Notes: generated from the letters alone by a model not told the origin. A stretch of DNA of 64,000 bases from JBEBVQ01 sp964527735 (GCA_964527735.1 CAZGPG010000006.1:1-64000), one strand, 5' to 3'. Counted from the first letter of the stretch, positions 34,854 through 44,703 are shown. Program-made: numbers and translations.

Positions 34854-36998
34854 CTACTTACGTGTTACTTTTTGTTTAACATCAAATTCATCACCTTTAA
34901 TATGGAAGATATATACACCCTGTACAAAACTGCTGATATCCACGCCTACCGGTACAGACGTTGAACCTGCAGGCAAATCAATCCTTTTCAATACTCGTCC
35001 GTATACATCCGTAATTGTGACCGATAACACCGTTTGTACATTTACACCGGCAAGATATACTGTTTGCTCTGCAGGATTCGGGTATATATAAAATTCACCC
35101 TCCCCTGACATACCCGCCACACTTAGCTGTTCCGTAATCGTAATCAGCAGGGAATCTGATTTTGCAGGGTCAGAAACCGATACCGCCTTTGCCCATACAG
35201 TACCGTCGGACTGCGCAGTTACCACTCCGTTAGCGTCAACCGTAGCATTGCCGGTCACAGAGGCAATACTCCAGGTCACCGATTGATCGGCCGTGACAGG
35301 ATAGACTGTGGCGTCAAGCTGCAATGTACCATTTTCAGTACCGATTTCTGCCGGTTCATTATTCTGTGTTGTGACAACAACACTATCAACAGGCACCACA
35401 CCAGACAATACAAGTTCAATAGAATCCGATTTGGTAATATCGTCTACCGCAACGGCTTTCGCCCATACGGTACCATTCTGTTGTGCGGTGACCAGGCCGG
35501 TGGGGTCTATAGTTGCCACACCCGTTCCGTTCACAATGCTCCAGGTCACGGCCTGGCTCGATACAGCCGGATAAACCCTGGCTTCCAGTTGCAGCGTACC
35601 TCCATAGACTGTAATCTCAGGAGTGCCGCCACCAGATACAAAAACATCCACACTGTCTATGTTTGCTTTGGCAAACCGGGCTATATACAAATCTGTCTGA
35701 GCATGATAATTTACTGCGTTAGATGAACGGGTCGTACCGGACATCACATAGCCGCCGTCTGCAGTTATTGCCAGACCGTAGCCAAAGTCCTGTCCATTGC
35801 CGGGTACGGATTTCTCCCATTCGAGTATGCCGGCACTGTCTGTTTTAACCAGCCAGTAATCATGATTACCGTAACCATAAGTTTTATCTCCGTCATTATC
35901 ATCTCCCATTGAATATCCGCTAATCACATACCCTTTGTCTGCAGTCTGAACGATATCATAAGCCTTATCAATCTTAGAGCTGCCATATGTGTACTGCCAT
36001 TCTATCTTACCGGTATCGTCCAGCGCAAGTACCCAATACTCATCCGCTCCGTGGAGGAAGCCATTTATATCCCCATCATCGGAATTAGAAGCACCGACTA
36101 CTATATAATTGCCCGAAGCATTTTGTATTACATTATAAGCATAATCCCACGCGGTTCCTCCATAAGTCTTTTGCCATTCTATTTTACCTGTATCGTTCAG
36201 TTTTATAATCCAGTAATCATTAAATCCATTCGTCGGTGTTTGCACATCACCGTTGGAAGACTCCGTATTCCCGACTACTATATACCCACCATCTGCAGTT
36301 TGTTTCACGGCTGCCGGTACATCACTCTCCGAACCCCCATAGGTCTTCTGCCATACGATCCCGCCGGTACTGTTCAGTTTTACGACCCAATAGTCGTTAT
36401 TCCCGGCAAAACGGGTAACATCCCCACTGGCCGCACAGGAACCAAAACATCCTGTCCTGCCGGCCACGATATAACCGCCATCAGCGGTCTGCTGCAGGTC
36501 AAACAGTTCTTCAGTCTGTTGGCTACCCCGTGTTACACTCCATAAAACCTTCCCGGTATCATCCGTTTTAATGATCCAGTAATCCCCACCATGACCAGCG
36601 CGTTTATCTGTAATATCACCTCCGTTATCGGCAAATGTCGTTGCTCCGATAACATATCCGCCATCGGAAGTTTGCCGCACGACCTTCGCCCGGTCATTAC
36701 CGGAACCTGCACCACCATAGTATTTCTGCCAGGCAATGGCCCCTGTATCATTCAGTTTTATCAACCATACATCCTGTCCCCTGCCTGTCGGCCGGCCCGC
36801 CAGGTCACCATTTGTAGACTCCGTTTGCCCGGCAACAATAAAACCACCATCATCCGTAGCCACTATCGAGTACGCTCCCTCATCTGCACCACTGCCTCCA
36901 TAAGCCTTTGCCCATTCTATAGCGGGGGCCTGCTGCGCATAAACATCAAAGGCAATAAACATAAGCAATGTCACAATAAATAAATTTAATAATTTCAT
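34854..36998 (-). CDS. T9SS type A protein with seven-bladed propeller repeats and two Ig-like domains
   Basis: This 714-residue secreted protein begins with a signal peptide (MKLLNLFIVTLLMFIAFDVYA). Seven repeats of about 55-60 residues follow, each with a WAKAYGGSGADEGAY-like and DDGGFIVAGQT-like strand pair ending DVWLIKLNDTG, which suggests a seven-bladed propeller (about 25-430). Then come two BIG2-type Ig-like domains with TLQLEARVYP and GTVWAKAV motifs, and a T9SS type A domain (FYIYPNPAEQTVYL to GVYIFHIKG). The longer frame to 37052 adds residues without signal character. It leads the cargo operon and diverges from the histidine kinase gene across a regulatory gap with a palindrome. 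Confidence 0.88.
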   Translation of the reverse strand: MKLLNLFIVTLLMFIAFDVYAQQAPAIEWAKAYGGSGADEGAYSIVATDDGGFIVAGQTESTNGDLAGRPTGRGQDVWLIKLNDTGAIAWQKYYGGAGSGNDRAKVVRQTSDGGYVIGATTFADNGGDITDKRAGHGGDYWIIKTDDTGKVLWSVTRGSQQTEELFDLQQTADGGYIVAGRTGCFGSCAASGDVTRFAGNNDYWVVKLNSTGGIVWQKTYGGSESDVPAAVKQTADGGYIVVGNTESSNGDVQTPTNGFNDYWIIKLNDTGKIEWQKTYGGTAWDYAYNVIQNASGNYIVVGASNSDDGDINGFLHGADEYWVLALDDTGKIEWQYTYGSSKIDKAYDIVQTADKGYVISGYSMGDDNDGDKTYGYGNHDYWLVKTDSAGILEWEKSVPGNGQDFGYGLAITADGGYVMSGTTRSSNAVNYHAQTDLYIARFAKANIDSVDVFVSGGGTPEITVYGGTLQLEARVYPAVSSQAVTWSIVNGTGVATIDPTGLVTAQQNGTVWAKAVAVDDITKSDSIELVLSGVVPVDSVVVTTQNNEPAEIGTENGTLQLDATVYPVTADQSVTWSIASVTGNATVDANGVVTAQSDGTVWAKAVSVSDPAKSDSLLITITEQLSVAGMSGEGEFYIYPNPAEQTVYLAGVNVQTVLSVTITDVYGRVLKRIDLPAGSTSVPVGVDISSFVQGVYIFHIKGDEFDVKQKVTRK

Positions 36999-37109
36999 AA
37001 AGAATAAAATTTTAAATGTGAATAATTGAATATTAAAAAACCAACAAGACAAAATTCAGCTTTTCCTTTTTCCCAGATTAGAGCGATAACCACAAATTTG
37101 AGCTATGAT

Positions 37110-37138
37110 GTTTACCCACTACCCGGTAGAGGGTAAAC
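37110..37138. promoter_or_regulatory. 29-bp near-perfect inverted repeat, candidate operator
   Basis: GTTTACCC-A-CTACC, a central C, then GGTAG-A-GGGTAAAC forms a 29-bp inverted repeat with a single A-A mismatch in each arm. It lies in the 207-base divergent gap, 112 bases before the T9SS cargo gene and 68 bases before the histidine kinase start, upstream of the kinase -7 box. Its symmetry suits a dimeric regulator. The nearby NarL-type regulator is the natural candidate, which is inference. Confidence 0.6.
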
Positions 37139-37181
37139 CCCCTATTTTCTATTTCCGGGAAAACGGTTAAATGCCTAACTT

Positions 37182-37189
37182 TATATTTG
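37182..37189 (+). promoter_or_regulatory. -7 box for the histidine kinase operon
   Basis: TATATTTG matches TAnnTTTG and lies only 16 bases before the TTG start codon at 37206, so the leader would be very short. Confidence 0.5.
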
Positions 37190-37205
37190 AAGCCGGGCCG
37201 TTCTA

Positions 37206-39299
37206 TTGTCTTTAAGCATCAAACATATCAACCATTTATCCCTGTACGCTCCGGGTTATCTATATATAGCCATAGTTGCCTCACTGATTTTCAGTACACA
37301 AGACCTGTACGGCCAGCAGGAACAAATCAATTTCTCCAATCGCCCCGGAGAGTCGGGCGCCTATTTTCATATGCCGGCAGACACCGGATATATCAATAAT
37401 TTAATCCGGTCGGGTCAGGCGTTACAACAAAATCATAAGGATAGTGCCATCACTCTCTTCCAGATAGCATTCAATACAAGCTCCGCTACCGGCTATTCCC
37501 ACGGCATGATAGAGTCACTAACCGGGCTGGGCGCAGTGACAAAAGATCAGGGACTGAATGATGAAGCCTTGCATTATTACAGAGAAGCCATCATCTGGTG
37601 CAAAAGCACCGGGGAGGAAAACCTGCTGCCCGGCTTATACAACGCATTGGGTAATATATATGCCACCCAGGGGAAATTCACGGAATCGATGCAGTTTTAT
37701 TATACCGGTATGCGGATTGCCGAGCAGCACGTCCCTCCTGTAAATGCAGACTATATCTATAACAACATTGCTATCGCGCTGACCCAGCTCGGCCATGCCC
37801 CCGGGGAAATATTTATTTACCTGAACAAAGCCGAACAAATGGCATCACGAGAAAAAAACCACGCATTACGTGCAGCTGTTCTGCTGAATAAGGGTATTGT
37901 ATACAACACAAAAAAAGCGTGGGACAGCAGCCGCATTTATTTACATGCAGCGCTGGCCACCGGCGATACATTCAACATACCGAACATTGTACATAATGCG
38001 CTGTCTAACATAGGCATTACCTACCTGGAGCAAAACCAACCACAAAAGGCCATGCCCTATCTGCTGAAGGCCGATTCCATGAATGCACTGGTAGACGGAT
38101 ACCAGCAGAATATTGCCTTCTATACGCTGGGTGAAGCATACTTCAAGCAGGGAGCTTATAAACAAGCGGAATACCTGTTGCTGGAAGGATTAAAGCGGGC
38201 AAGAGAGATCAATCAGAGCCTGATCATACGGGAACTCTATCTTACCCTTGGCAAGCTGTACGGCGCCCTGGGCCAATATGAACAGGCCTTCCGTCATCTT
38301 ACATCTTATATACAGATCAATAACAGCATCGCCGGAGAAAATGTGGTGCAGCATGTAAACCAACTTGAAGTCAAATACCGCACCGCACAGAAAGACAAAG
38401 AGATCGCAGAGAAAAAGCTGCTGCTGGCGCTGCAGGAAAAAAACATTGAGCAAAAGAATAAATGGATCGCTGCCATTAGCTCCGGGATCGTTTTATTAAC
38501 CCTGCTCCTGATACTGCTATACCGCGGCTACCAGCATAAAAAACGCAGCCAGGCGCATCAGATCGAATTCCTCCGGCAGCAACGGGAACTCCTGCACAAA
38601 GAACAGGAGATCGGGCAACTGAAAGCCATGATGAAAGGCGAAGAACAGGAACGCATCCGCATCGGGCGTGAGTTGCATGACGGCATCGGCGGACTGCTCT
38701 CGGCTGCCAAGATCAACTTCAGTGCTATACAGCGACGCAACGACCAACTGGCAGCTACTGAAGATTTTGACAATACATTAATGCTGCTCGACGAAGCTAC
38801 CAGCGAATTGCGAAAAACCGCCCATAACCTCATGCCCGAGATACTTATAAAAAGCGGGCTGGCTGAAGCCATCACCACTTTTTGCGAAAGAATGCAGCGG
38901 GGACAAGAGCTGGATATTCATGTGCAATGCTATGGCGACCTGCCGCGCCTCGATACCAGTTTTGAACTGGCCGTGTACCGCATCATACAGGAGCTGGTCC
39001 ACAATATCATAAAACATGCCCGGGCACAGTCGGCGCTGGTTCAGCTCAACTGGCAGGAAGATGTCTTTAATATTATGGTGGAAGACAACGGTATCGGCAT
39101 TCAGGCTGCTGCGTCCGAAAAACCCGGCATCGGGCTGGCCAATATACGATCGCGGGTACAGGCGCTCAACGGACAAGTGGACATTGAAAGCAGTCCCGGA
39201 CAAGGCACTACCATCTGTATTACTTTCGCCCGGAAAGAATTACCGGGGCAACACGAAACGACAATACATATTTCCGAAAACAAACCGGTTACTGCATGA
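37206..39299 (+). CDS. TPR-containing sensor histidine kinase (NarX/LytS-like HisKA_3 type)
   Basis: This 697-residue kinase has a signal-like leader (to about residue 37), a periplasmic stretch of about seven tetratricopeptide repeats (60-370), a coiled coil, one membrane helix (419-441) and a HisKA_3 dimerisation domain with phospho-acceptor His491 in GRELHDGIGG. A HATPase_c domain follows, with an N box in ELVHNIIKHA, DNGIGI and GIGLANIRSR. The only start that fits is TTG at 37206, since the next Met falls after the signal segment. It is followed by its response regulator on the same strand and diverges from three T9SS cargo genes, which it may control. The input signal is unknown. Confidence 0.9.
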   Translation: MSLSIKHINHLSLYAPGYLYIAIVASLIFSTQDLYGQQEQINFSNRPGESGAYFHMPADTGYINNLIRSGQALQQNHKDSAITLFQIAFNTSSATGYSHGMIESLTGLGAVTKDQGLNDEALHYYREAIIWCKSTGEENLLPGLYNALGNIYATQGKFTESMQFYYTGMRIAEQHVPPVNADYIYNNIAIALTQLGHAPGEIFIYLNKAEQMASREKNHALRAAVLLNKGIVYNTKKAWDSSRIYLHAALATGDTFNIPNIVHNALSNIGITYLEQNQPQKAMPYLLKADSMNALVDGYQQNIAFYTLGEAYFKQGAYKQAEYLLLEGLKRAREINQSLIIRELYLTLGKLYGALGQYEQAFRHLTSYIQINNSIAGENVVQHVNQLEVKYRTAQKDKEIAEKKLLLALQEKNIEQKNKWIAAISSGIVLLTLLLILLYRGYQHKKRSQAHQIEFLRQQRELLHKEQEIGQLKAMMKGEEQERIRIGRELHDGIGGLLSAAKINFSAIQRRNDQLAATEDFDNTLMLLDEATSELRKTAHNLMPEILIKSGLAEAITTFCERMQRGQELDIHVQCYGDLPRLDTSFELAVYRIIQELVHNIIKHARAQSALVQLNWQEDVFNIMVEDNGIGIQAAASEKPGIGLANIRSRVQALNGQVDIESSPGQGTTICITFARKELPGQHETTIHISENKPVTA

Positions 39300-39359
39300 T
39301 ATCAGAACCGGCGACGTATATTAGCAACATGATAGCAGATGATCAAAAGACGGGGCGGC

Positions 39360-39998
39360 ATGAAGATTAATATCGTTATTGTAGACGATCACAACGTGGT
39401 GATAAGCGGACTGCAGAACATGCTGAGCGACCACGCCCACATGCACGTTATAGGTACCTATAATAGCGGATCGGAGCTGCTCGAAGGGTTAAAGTCAAAG
39501 CAGCCGGATGTGCTGCTGCTCGACATCCAGCTCCCCGACATCACCGGCGATGAGCTGACTACCACAATCACCGCCCAATACCCGGATATCCGCATCCTGA
39601 TCATGACCGGATTCGACACCACTTACCACGTCAAAAACCTGCTGCAGAAAGGCGCCTTGGGATACCTGCTGAAAAACACGGCAGAGACAACCCTGATCGA
39701 AGCCATAGAAGCCGTTGCCGCAGGTGTACAATTCATAGACCCCTCCCTCCGCGAACAACTACTGCAGGATCTGCTGAAAAACAAAAAGCCGGTTTCCGGC
39801 AAGCCTGTGCTCTCGCGCCGTGAGAAAGATGTACTGACGCTGATCATGGAAGAATATACCAGCCAGGAGATCGCCGATAAGCTCTTTCTCAGCCTCCGTA
39901 CCGTAGAGAACTATCGTATCAACCTGTTGCAGAAACTCCATGTAAAAAACACCGCCGGCCTGGTGAAAGTGGCAATACAGATGGGATTGCTGGAATGA
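39360..39998 (+). CDS. NarL/LuxR-family response regulator
   Basis: This 212-residue two-domain regulator has a receiver domain (acidic DD near residues 9-10, phospho-acceptor Asp55 in LLLDIQLPD, conserved Lys in GYLLKNTAE) and a LuxR-type HTH domain near the C-terminus (LSRREKDVLTLIMEEYTSQEIADKLFLS). It should be phosphorylated by the histidine kinase upstream, 60 bases away. ATG at 39360 is chosen because it opens MKINIVIVDDHNVV. An upstream ATG at 39339 would add seven basic residues. The target is probably within this neighbourhood, with the palindrome at 37110 as a candidate site. Confidence 0.9.
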   Translation: MKINIVIVDDHNVVISGLQNMLSDHAHMHVIGTYNSGSELLEGLKSKQPDVLLLDIQLPDITGDELTTTITAQYPDIRILIMTGFDTTYHVKNLLQKGALGYLLKNTAETTLIEAIEAVAAGVQFIDPSLREQLLQDLLKNKKPVSGKPVLSRREKDVLTLIMEEYTSQEIADKLFLSLRTVENYRINLLQKLHVKNTAGLVKVAIQMGLLE

Positions 39999-40072
39999 GC
40001 CGCGATACCAGGCAATAATTTCTTTTTTTATATTGCAGCGGCGTTGTGCGTTAGCATACAAACAGCAATTTG

Positions 40073-41776
40073 ATGAAACACAAATCTACCCGAATGAAAC
40101 ACAAATCTACCGGCGAAAGCCGCAGGCCCGCCGCTTCAAAAGCCGCATCCGGCGCCCCGCCCCCTTCCGGTGCGTCGCCGGACCGCAAAGAAAACATAAC
40201 TGCACCGGCAAAAAGCCGCTCCAACCGTTTTTTCCCTGCAGGACTGGGCCTGTTCATCCTGGTGGCCGTCCTGCTGTTCAAGGCCCGCCTGTTCCTGATG
40301 GGAGATGATGCAGACTATATACTGGACGCGTACAATTTTGTTCATAACGGCATTTATCCCGCAGGCCGGGCGAGCCTGTACGGTATGATACTGGGATTAC
40401 CGGTAGCGCTGTTCGGCACCCATGTACTGCTGCTGAAATGTTTTTCCTTTCTGTGCGCCATCGCGGCCTGGATCCTGTGCTACCGCGCCTTCCATAACAG
40501 GATCCCCTCTTTCATCCTGTATGCTGTACTGCTCTTTACCGCTATCAGCCATCATATCCAGTATTACAGCAGTTCCAACCTTTCGGAAGCGTTTTTTATG
40601 ATGATACAGTACGGGTACCTCTTCATCTGCTTCACATTGATATCCAGGTTAAACCAGCCTGGGGAAAAACATATAAAATACTGGCTGCTGGCCGGGCTGG
40701 GCGCCCTGCTGATCTCCCTGAGCAAAAACATCGCCGTAGTGGCGCCCGTGAGCCTCTGCTTGTTTTTCCTGCTGAAAAAAGAATGGAGGAACGCCATCCT
40801 GGCGCTGATGGTGTTCCTGGTCTTTAAGATACCTTACGAGCTGCTGATCCGCGCAATATATGGCGCCAATACGGTAGTGGGCCAAATGGGACAGGTACTG
40901 GCCAAGGACCTATATCATCATGAATACGGGCAGGAAACGTTCGGCGGCTTCCTGGACAGGTTCTGGCTGAATTCCCATATCTATTTTTCCGGTTCCACGA
41001 TGCAATCCTTCGGGATCAATATCGGCCCGGGCGGCGTGGTGATCACGGCGCTGCTGATCATGGGGCTGCTCCTCTTCGGACTGCGTACAGCTTATGTAAA
41101 GAAAAATGACTACATGCTGATGGCCGGACTGTATACCGGCGTCATGACTGTGGCCACCTTTTTCGCCCTGCAGCCGGCCGTAGCGCAGGATCGTATCATC
41201 ATTATTCTGATACCACTTTTCCTTATGATCATCCTGTACGGGTTGTACGAGCTGGCCGGAAAGCTGCGCCTGTCCGCCAAATGGGTACTGGGCGTACCCA
41301 TGGTCATCCTGTCCGTCCCGATCCTCACCAATACGGCCCGGGAAATCGAAAAAAGCTTTTCCGAACTTACTGAAAACCTTTCCGGGGATACCTTCTACGG
41401 ATACACTCCCGACTGGATCCATTACCTGGAAATGGGACAATGGATCAATGAAAACATTCCCGCAGATTCCGTAATAGCTGCAAGAAAGCCCAATTCGCTG
41501 ACTATCTATAGCAACGGCCGGCCTTTTTACGGCATCTATAATTTTCCTACCGACAAGTCGCCGGACGAACTGCTGGAAATGCTGAAAAGCAACCGGGTGA
41601 GTTATATGGTACTGGCGCCCATAAGGATCAACCCGGAGCAGTACATACCCAATTATTTCATTTCCACCTTACATAATTATGTTCAGAAGATCTCAGAAAA
41701 ATATCCTGAAAAATTCAAGCTGGTTCATCAAACGGAAGGACCAGAGGCCAGTATGCTGGTCAAAATCGAATATTAG
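40073..41776 (+). CDS. Multipass glycosyltransferase, family 39-like (PMT/ArnT type)
   Basis: This 567-residue protein has a basic, Pro/Ala-rich N-terminal tail (about 1-60) followed by nine to eleven membrane helices and a C-terminal soluble domain. After the first helix it has MGDDADYILDAYNFV, the acidic-pair loop of the ArnT/PMT superfamily, which uses polyprenyl-phosphate sugars. The start region is a 21-bp tandem duplication (MKHKSTR repeated), giving two in-frame ATGs, at 40073 and 40094. It stands alone between the regulator and the cytochrome oxidase cluster. The acceptor (lipid A, protein or glycan) is unknown. Confidence 0.8.
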   Translation: MKHKSTRMKHKSTGESRRPAASKAASGAPPPSGASPDRKENITAPAKSRSNRFFPAGLGLFILVAVLLFKARLFLMGDDADYILDAYNFVHNGIYPAGRASLYGMILGLPVALFGTHVLLLKCFSFLCAIAAWILCYRAFHNRIPSFILYAVLLFTAISHHIQYYSSSNLSEAFFMMIQYGYLFICFTLISRLNQPGEKHIKYWLLAGLGALLISLSKNIAVVAPVSLCLFFLLKKEWRNAILALMVFLVFKIPYELLIRAIYGANTVVGQMGQVLAKDLYHHEYGQETFGGFLDRFWLNSHIYFSGSTMQSFGINIGPGGVVITALLIMGLLLFGLRTAYVKKNDYMLMAGLYTGVMTVATFFALQPAVAQDRIIIILIPLFLMIILYGLYELAGKLRLSAKWVLGVPMVILSVPILTNTAREIEKSFSELTENLSGDTFYGYTPDWIHYLEMGQWINENIPADSVIAARKPNSLTIYSNGRPFYGIYNFPTDKSPDELLEMLKSNRVSYMVLAPIRINPEQYIPNYFISTLHNYVQKISEKYPEKFKLVHQTEGPEASMLVKIEY

Positions 41777-41798
41777 TACAACCAATGCCTGAAATACC

Positions 41799-41807
41799 TA
41801 CCTTTGC
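41799..41807 (+). promoter_or_regulatory. -7 box for the cytochrome oxidase cluster
   Basis: TACCTTTGC matches TAnnTTTG, 33 bases before the heme O synthase start. The following genes are close-packed on the same strand, so this may drive the whole run to 46044. Confidence 0.55.
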
Positions 41808-41840
41808 CCCCAGTTTTTACCCATCTTATTTCCTATTGCC

Positions 41841-42740
41841 ATGTTGCGTGAAGAGCAGATAAAAGCGACCGGCGCCCTGTTGGTAAAAGCAAGGATCCGG
41901 GATTATGCCCAGCTAATGAAGCCCAATCTGAGTTTCATGGTGGTATTTTCCAGCGTGGTCGGCTATTTACTGGCGCCGCAGGTACAGTTTGCCTGGAAGG
42001 AAGTACTCATCCTGTTTACCGGCGGCATGCTGGTCACCAACGGGGCCAATACGATCAACCAGATCATTGAGCGTTACAGCGACCGGCTGATGAACCGCAC
42101 CCGGTTGCGCCCGTTGCCGGACGGCCGGATGCAGCAGACCGAAGCATGGGTACTGGCCGTGGTTTCGGGCGTATCGGGGGCTTTGCTGCTGGGTATTTAT
42201 TTCAATCCTTTTGCCGGAGTACTGAGTTTTTTATCCCTTTTATTGTATGCCTTTGCCTATACGCCATTAAAGAAAATATCTTCCATAGCGGTATTTGTCG
42301 GGGCAATCCCCGGCGCCTTACCGCCGCTGATCGGCTGGGTAGCCGCCACTGGCCAGGTGGGCGTGGAAGCCTGGGCGCTTTTCCTGATACAGTTCTTCTG
42401 GCAATTCCCTCATTTCTGGGCTATTGCCTGGGTCAGCTTTGAAGATTATGAACGCGCCGGCATCCGCATGCTGCCTTCGCGTGAGGGCAAAACCCGCTTT
42501 ACCGGTCTGCAGTGTATGTTTTACAGCCTGGTGCTGGTACCGCTGGCGCTCATCCCGAGAATGCTCCAGATAACCGGCAATACGGGCATGTTTATCTGCA
42601 TAGCCATGGGTATACTTTATTTTGCAGCTTCGGTAATATTTTTCATCCGGAATGACCATAAATCCGCGAAGTGGGTAATGTTCGCTTCGTTTATCTACCT
42701 GCCGGTAGTATTATTGGCCTTATTGATTGATAAAATTTAA
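41841..42740 (+). CDS. ctaB: Heme O synthase (protoheme IX farnesyltransferase)
   Basis: This 299-residue UbiA-family enzyme adds a farnesyl group to heme B to make heme O, the precursor of heme A for cytochrome oxidase. Around nine membrane helices are visible. The first prenyl-diphosphate binding motif is NTINQIIERYSDRLMNRT with a following RPLPDGRM (about 70-95), and YTPLKK lies near residue 140. The cytochrome oxidase subunits directly downstream support this call over other UbiA prenyltransferases. It ends 10 bases before the subunit III start. Confidence 0.95.
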   Translation: MLREEQIKATGALLVKARIRDYAQLMKPNLSFMVVFSSVVGYLLAPQVQFAWKEVLILFTGGMLVTNGANTINQIIERYSDRLMNRTRLRPLPDGRMQQTEAWVLAVVSGVSGALLLGIYFNPFAGVLSFLSLLLYAFAYTPLKKISSIAVFVGAIPGALPPLIGWVAATGQVGVEAWALFLIQFFWQFPHFWAIAWVSFEDYERAGIRMLPSREGKTRFTGLQCMFYSLVLVPLALIPRMLQITGNTGMFICIAMGILYFAASVIFFIRNDHKSAKWVMFASFIYLPVVLLALLIDKI

Positions 42741-42750
42741 ACCCGGAGCC

Positions 42751-43371
42751 ATGCAAGGAACTATGCAGGAGACTTACGAGCGGCGGAAGATACATCCGCA
42801 CAAATTTGCCTTATGGGTGGCCATGGCCAGCATCACCATGATGTTTGCAGGATTGACGAGCGCGTATATTGTACGGTCGGCACAAGGCAATTGGCGCTAT
42901 TATGAGCTCCCCATTGCATTCTGGATATCAACAATTGTTATCATCCTCAGCAGCATTACGATCATACTGGGCATACGGGCATTTAAACAGCGTATGATGC
43001 CCCGCTTCCGTATCCTGATCTCATTAACCCTTGTATTAGGCATCCTCTTTGGTGTGCTCCAGAGTGTGGGCTTTTACCAACTGTATACAACGCCGCAGCC
43101 GGTTGTGATGAATGGAGAAGTAGATGCACAAAACCCGTTACCGGTCACTATCCCCGGCAACCCCAGCGAATCATTCCTGTTCATTATTGCCGGCCTGCAC
43201 CTGCTGCATATACTGGGTGGTATTATCGCACTGCTCATTGTTTTTTTCCGGGCATACCGCAGAAATGTCAAGGTGTACAACGCTACCGGTCTGGAAATTG
43301 CAGCGAGCTACTGGCACTTTGTAGATATATTGTGGATATATTTATTCATTTTCTTTCTGGTAAATCAGTAA
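42751..43371 (+). CDS. Cytochrome c oxidase subunit III, first paralogue
   Basis: This 206-residue heme-copper oxidase subunit III has five membrane helices and the terminal YWHFVDILWIYLF block. It contains the HFVD motif also present in the second paralogue. ATG at 42751 follows a GGAG sequence. The longer frame would begin at a TTG inside ctaB. The two subunit III genes side by side are a normal Bacteroidota arrangement. They support assembly of the oxidase core, whose subunits I and II are outside this window. Confidence 0.92.
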   Translation: MQGTMQETYERRKIHPHKFALWVAMASITMMFAGLTSAYIVRSAQGNWRYYELPIAFWISTIVIILSSITIILGIRAFKQRMMPRFRILISLTLVLGILFGVLQSVGFYQLYTTPQPVVMNGEVDAQNPLPVTIPGNPSESFLFIIAGLHLLHILGGIIALLIVFFRAYRRNVKVYNATGLEIAASYWHFVDILWIYLFIFFLVNQ

Positions 43372-43437
43372 TTTTTTTTAAAAATTTGCAGCAAGTTTAT
43401 TCGCAACCCAATTAAATATTTGTAACTTAAACCATCT

Positions 43438-44184
43438 ATGGCACAAGCTTCAGCAACTACGGCACCGGAACCCAAAGTATGGGGTGGCGGGCGTTCACCC
43501 TTCAAAGTGAGCTACGGAAAGATCATGATGTGGTTTTTCCTCGTATCGGATGCTTTTACTTTCGGAGCCTTCCTGATCTCCTATGGTACCAAACGTTTCT
43601 TCAGCCATGTGTGGCCGGACCCGAATGAGGTTTTCCATTCCTTCCCGTTCCTGAACGGGCACTATCCGCTGTTGTTTGTGAGCTTGATGACCTTTATCCT
43701 GATCATGAGCTCGGTCACGATGGTACTTGCTGTTCATGCAGGGCATTACAATGACAAACAGGGCGTAATCAAATGGCTGCTATGGACGATCATAGGCGGT
43801 ATCTGCTTCCTTAGCTGCCAGGCATGGGAATGGACCCACCTGCACCACCAGAATGCATGGTTCGGCTCTTTTAATGATCCTAATACGCCTATTGAAAGCA
43901 TCAAGCAATTTTTTGGGCCGAAAGCAATCGAACACGCGGCATTTGCAAGCGGGGGCGGGCTGGAAGCTACCAACAACTTTTTCAACTTCTTCTTCACCAT
44001 CACCGGGTTTCACGGGTTTCACGTGTCCCTTGGCGTAATATTTTTGATCATAGCATTGATCAATACGGTAAACGGGACTTACCAAAACCGGGGGCATTAT
44101 GAAATGATCGAAAAAATCGGCCTCTACTGGCACTTTGTGGATCTGGTATGGGTGTTCGTATTCACCTGTTTCTATCTGCTCTGA
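43438..44184 (+). CDS. Cytochrome c oxidase subunit III, second paralogue
   Basis: This 248-residue protein is longer than its neighbour by an N-terminal segment and an insert with WEWTHLHHQNAWFGSF (about 122-137). Five to six membrane helices are seen, with GFHGFHVSLG and the terminal YWHFVDLVWVFVF. It is co-oriented with the first paralogue, 66 bases downstream. As a heme-copper oxidase subunit III it lies in the inner membrane around the catalytic subunits. Confidence 0.93.
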   Translation: MAQASATTAPEPKVWGGGRSPFKVSYGKIMMWFFLVSDAFTFGAFLISYGTKRFFSHVWPDPNEVFHSFPFLNGHYPLLFVSLMTFILIMSSVTMVLAVHAGHYNDKQGVIKWLLWTIIGGICFLSCQAWEWTHLHHQNAWFGSFNDPNTPIESIKQFFGPKAIEHAAFASGGGLEATNNFFNFFFTITGFHGFHVSLGVIFLIIALINTVNGTYQNRGHYEMIEKIGLYWHFVDLVWVFVFTCFYLL

Positions 44185-44229
44185 TTCAAACCATTATCAC
44201 TCAAAAACCAGGAAAGAAAATAATATATA

Positions 44230-44682
44230 ATGTCACATCATCATCATCAATACGACGAGAGCAAGTATACTCATCTGTACGAAGGAGACCAGTCCAAACT
44301 GTATTCGGGCATTATGCTGGAGCATCATACAGATGTGACCTCCACAGAAAGTAAAACACAAGTCAAACGTATCTGGAAGGTTTTTTGGATACTGCTGGTC
44401 ATAACGGTTGTAGAAGTACTGCTGGGCATGTACTTTCACCATATTATACCTAAAGCCATCCTGGCTACTGCATTCCTGCTGATGACCGTTGCCAAGGCGG
44501 CATATATCGTTTCCGTATTTATGCACCTTGGCGATGAAAAAAAGGCTTTTTTCTGGTCTGTGCTGATGCCCCTGGTCCTGTTCATCTGGTTTATCATTGC
44601 CTTCCTCGCAGACGGCAGCTTCTGGCTGCATATGAATACGAACGAACGTGCCGGCGTACAAACCGAAATCACAACGAAATAA
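44230..44682 (+). CDS. Cytochrome c oxidase subunit IV family protein
   Basis: This 150-residue protein has three membrane helices in the C-terminal two thirds (about 48-135) and the YIVSVFMHLGDEKKAF block of the prokaryotic COX4 family. Its N-terminus is His-rich (MSHHHHQYDES). The short spacing after subunit III (45 bases) places it in the oxidase operon. It is likely a small stabilising subunit of the oxidase. Confidence 0.88.
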   Translation: MSHHHHQYDESKYTHLYEGDQSKLYSGIMLEHHTDVTSTESKTQVKRIWKVFWILLVITVVEVLLGMYFHHIIPKAILATAFLLMTVAKAAYIVSVFMHLGDEKKAFFWSVLMPLVLFIWFIIAFLADGSFWLHMNTNERAGVQTEITTK

Positions 44683-44703
44683 CCGTTCTTTATGGAATAA
44701 ATA

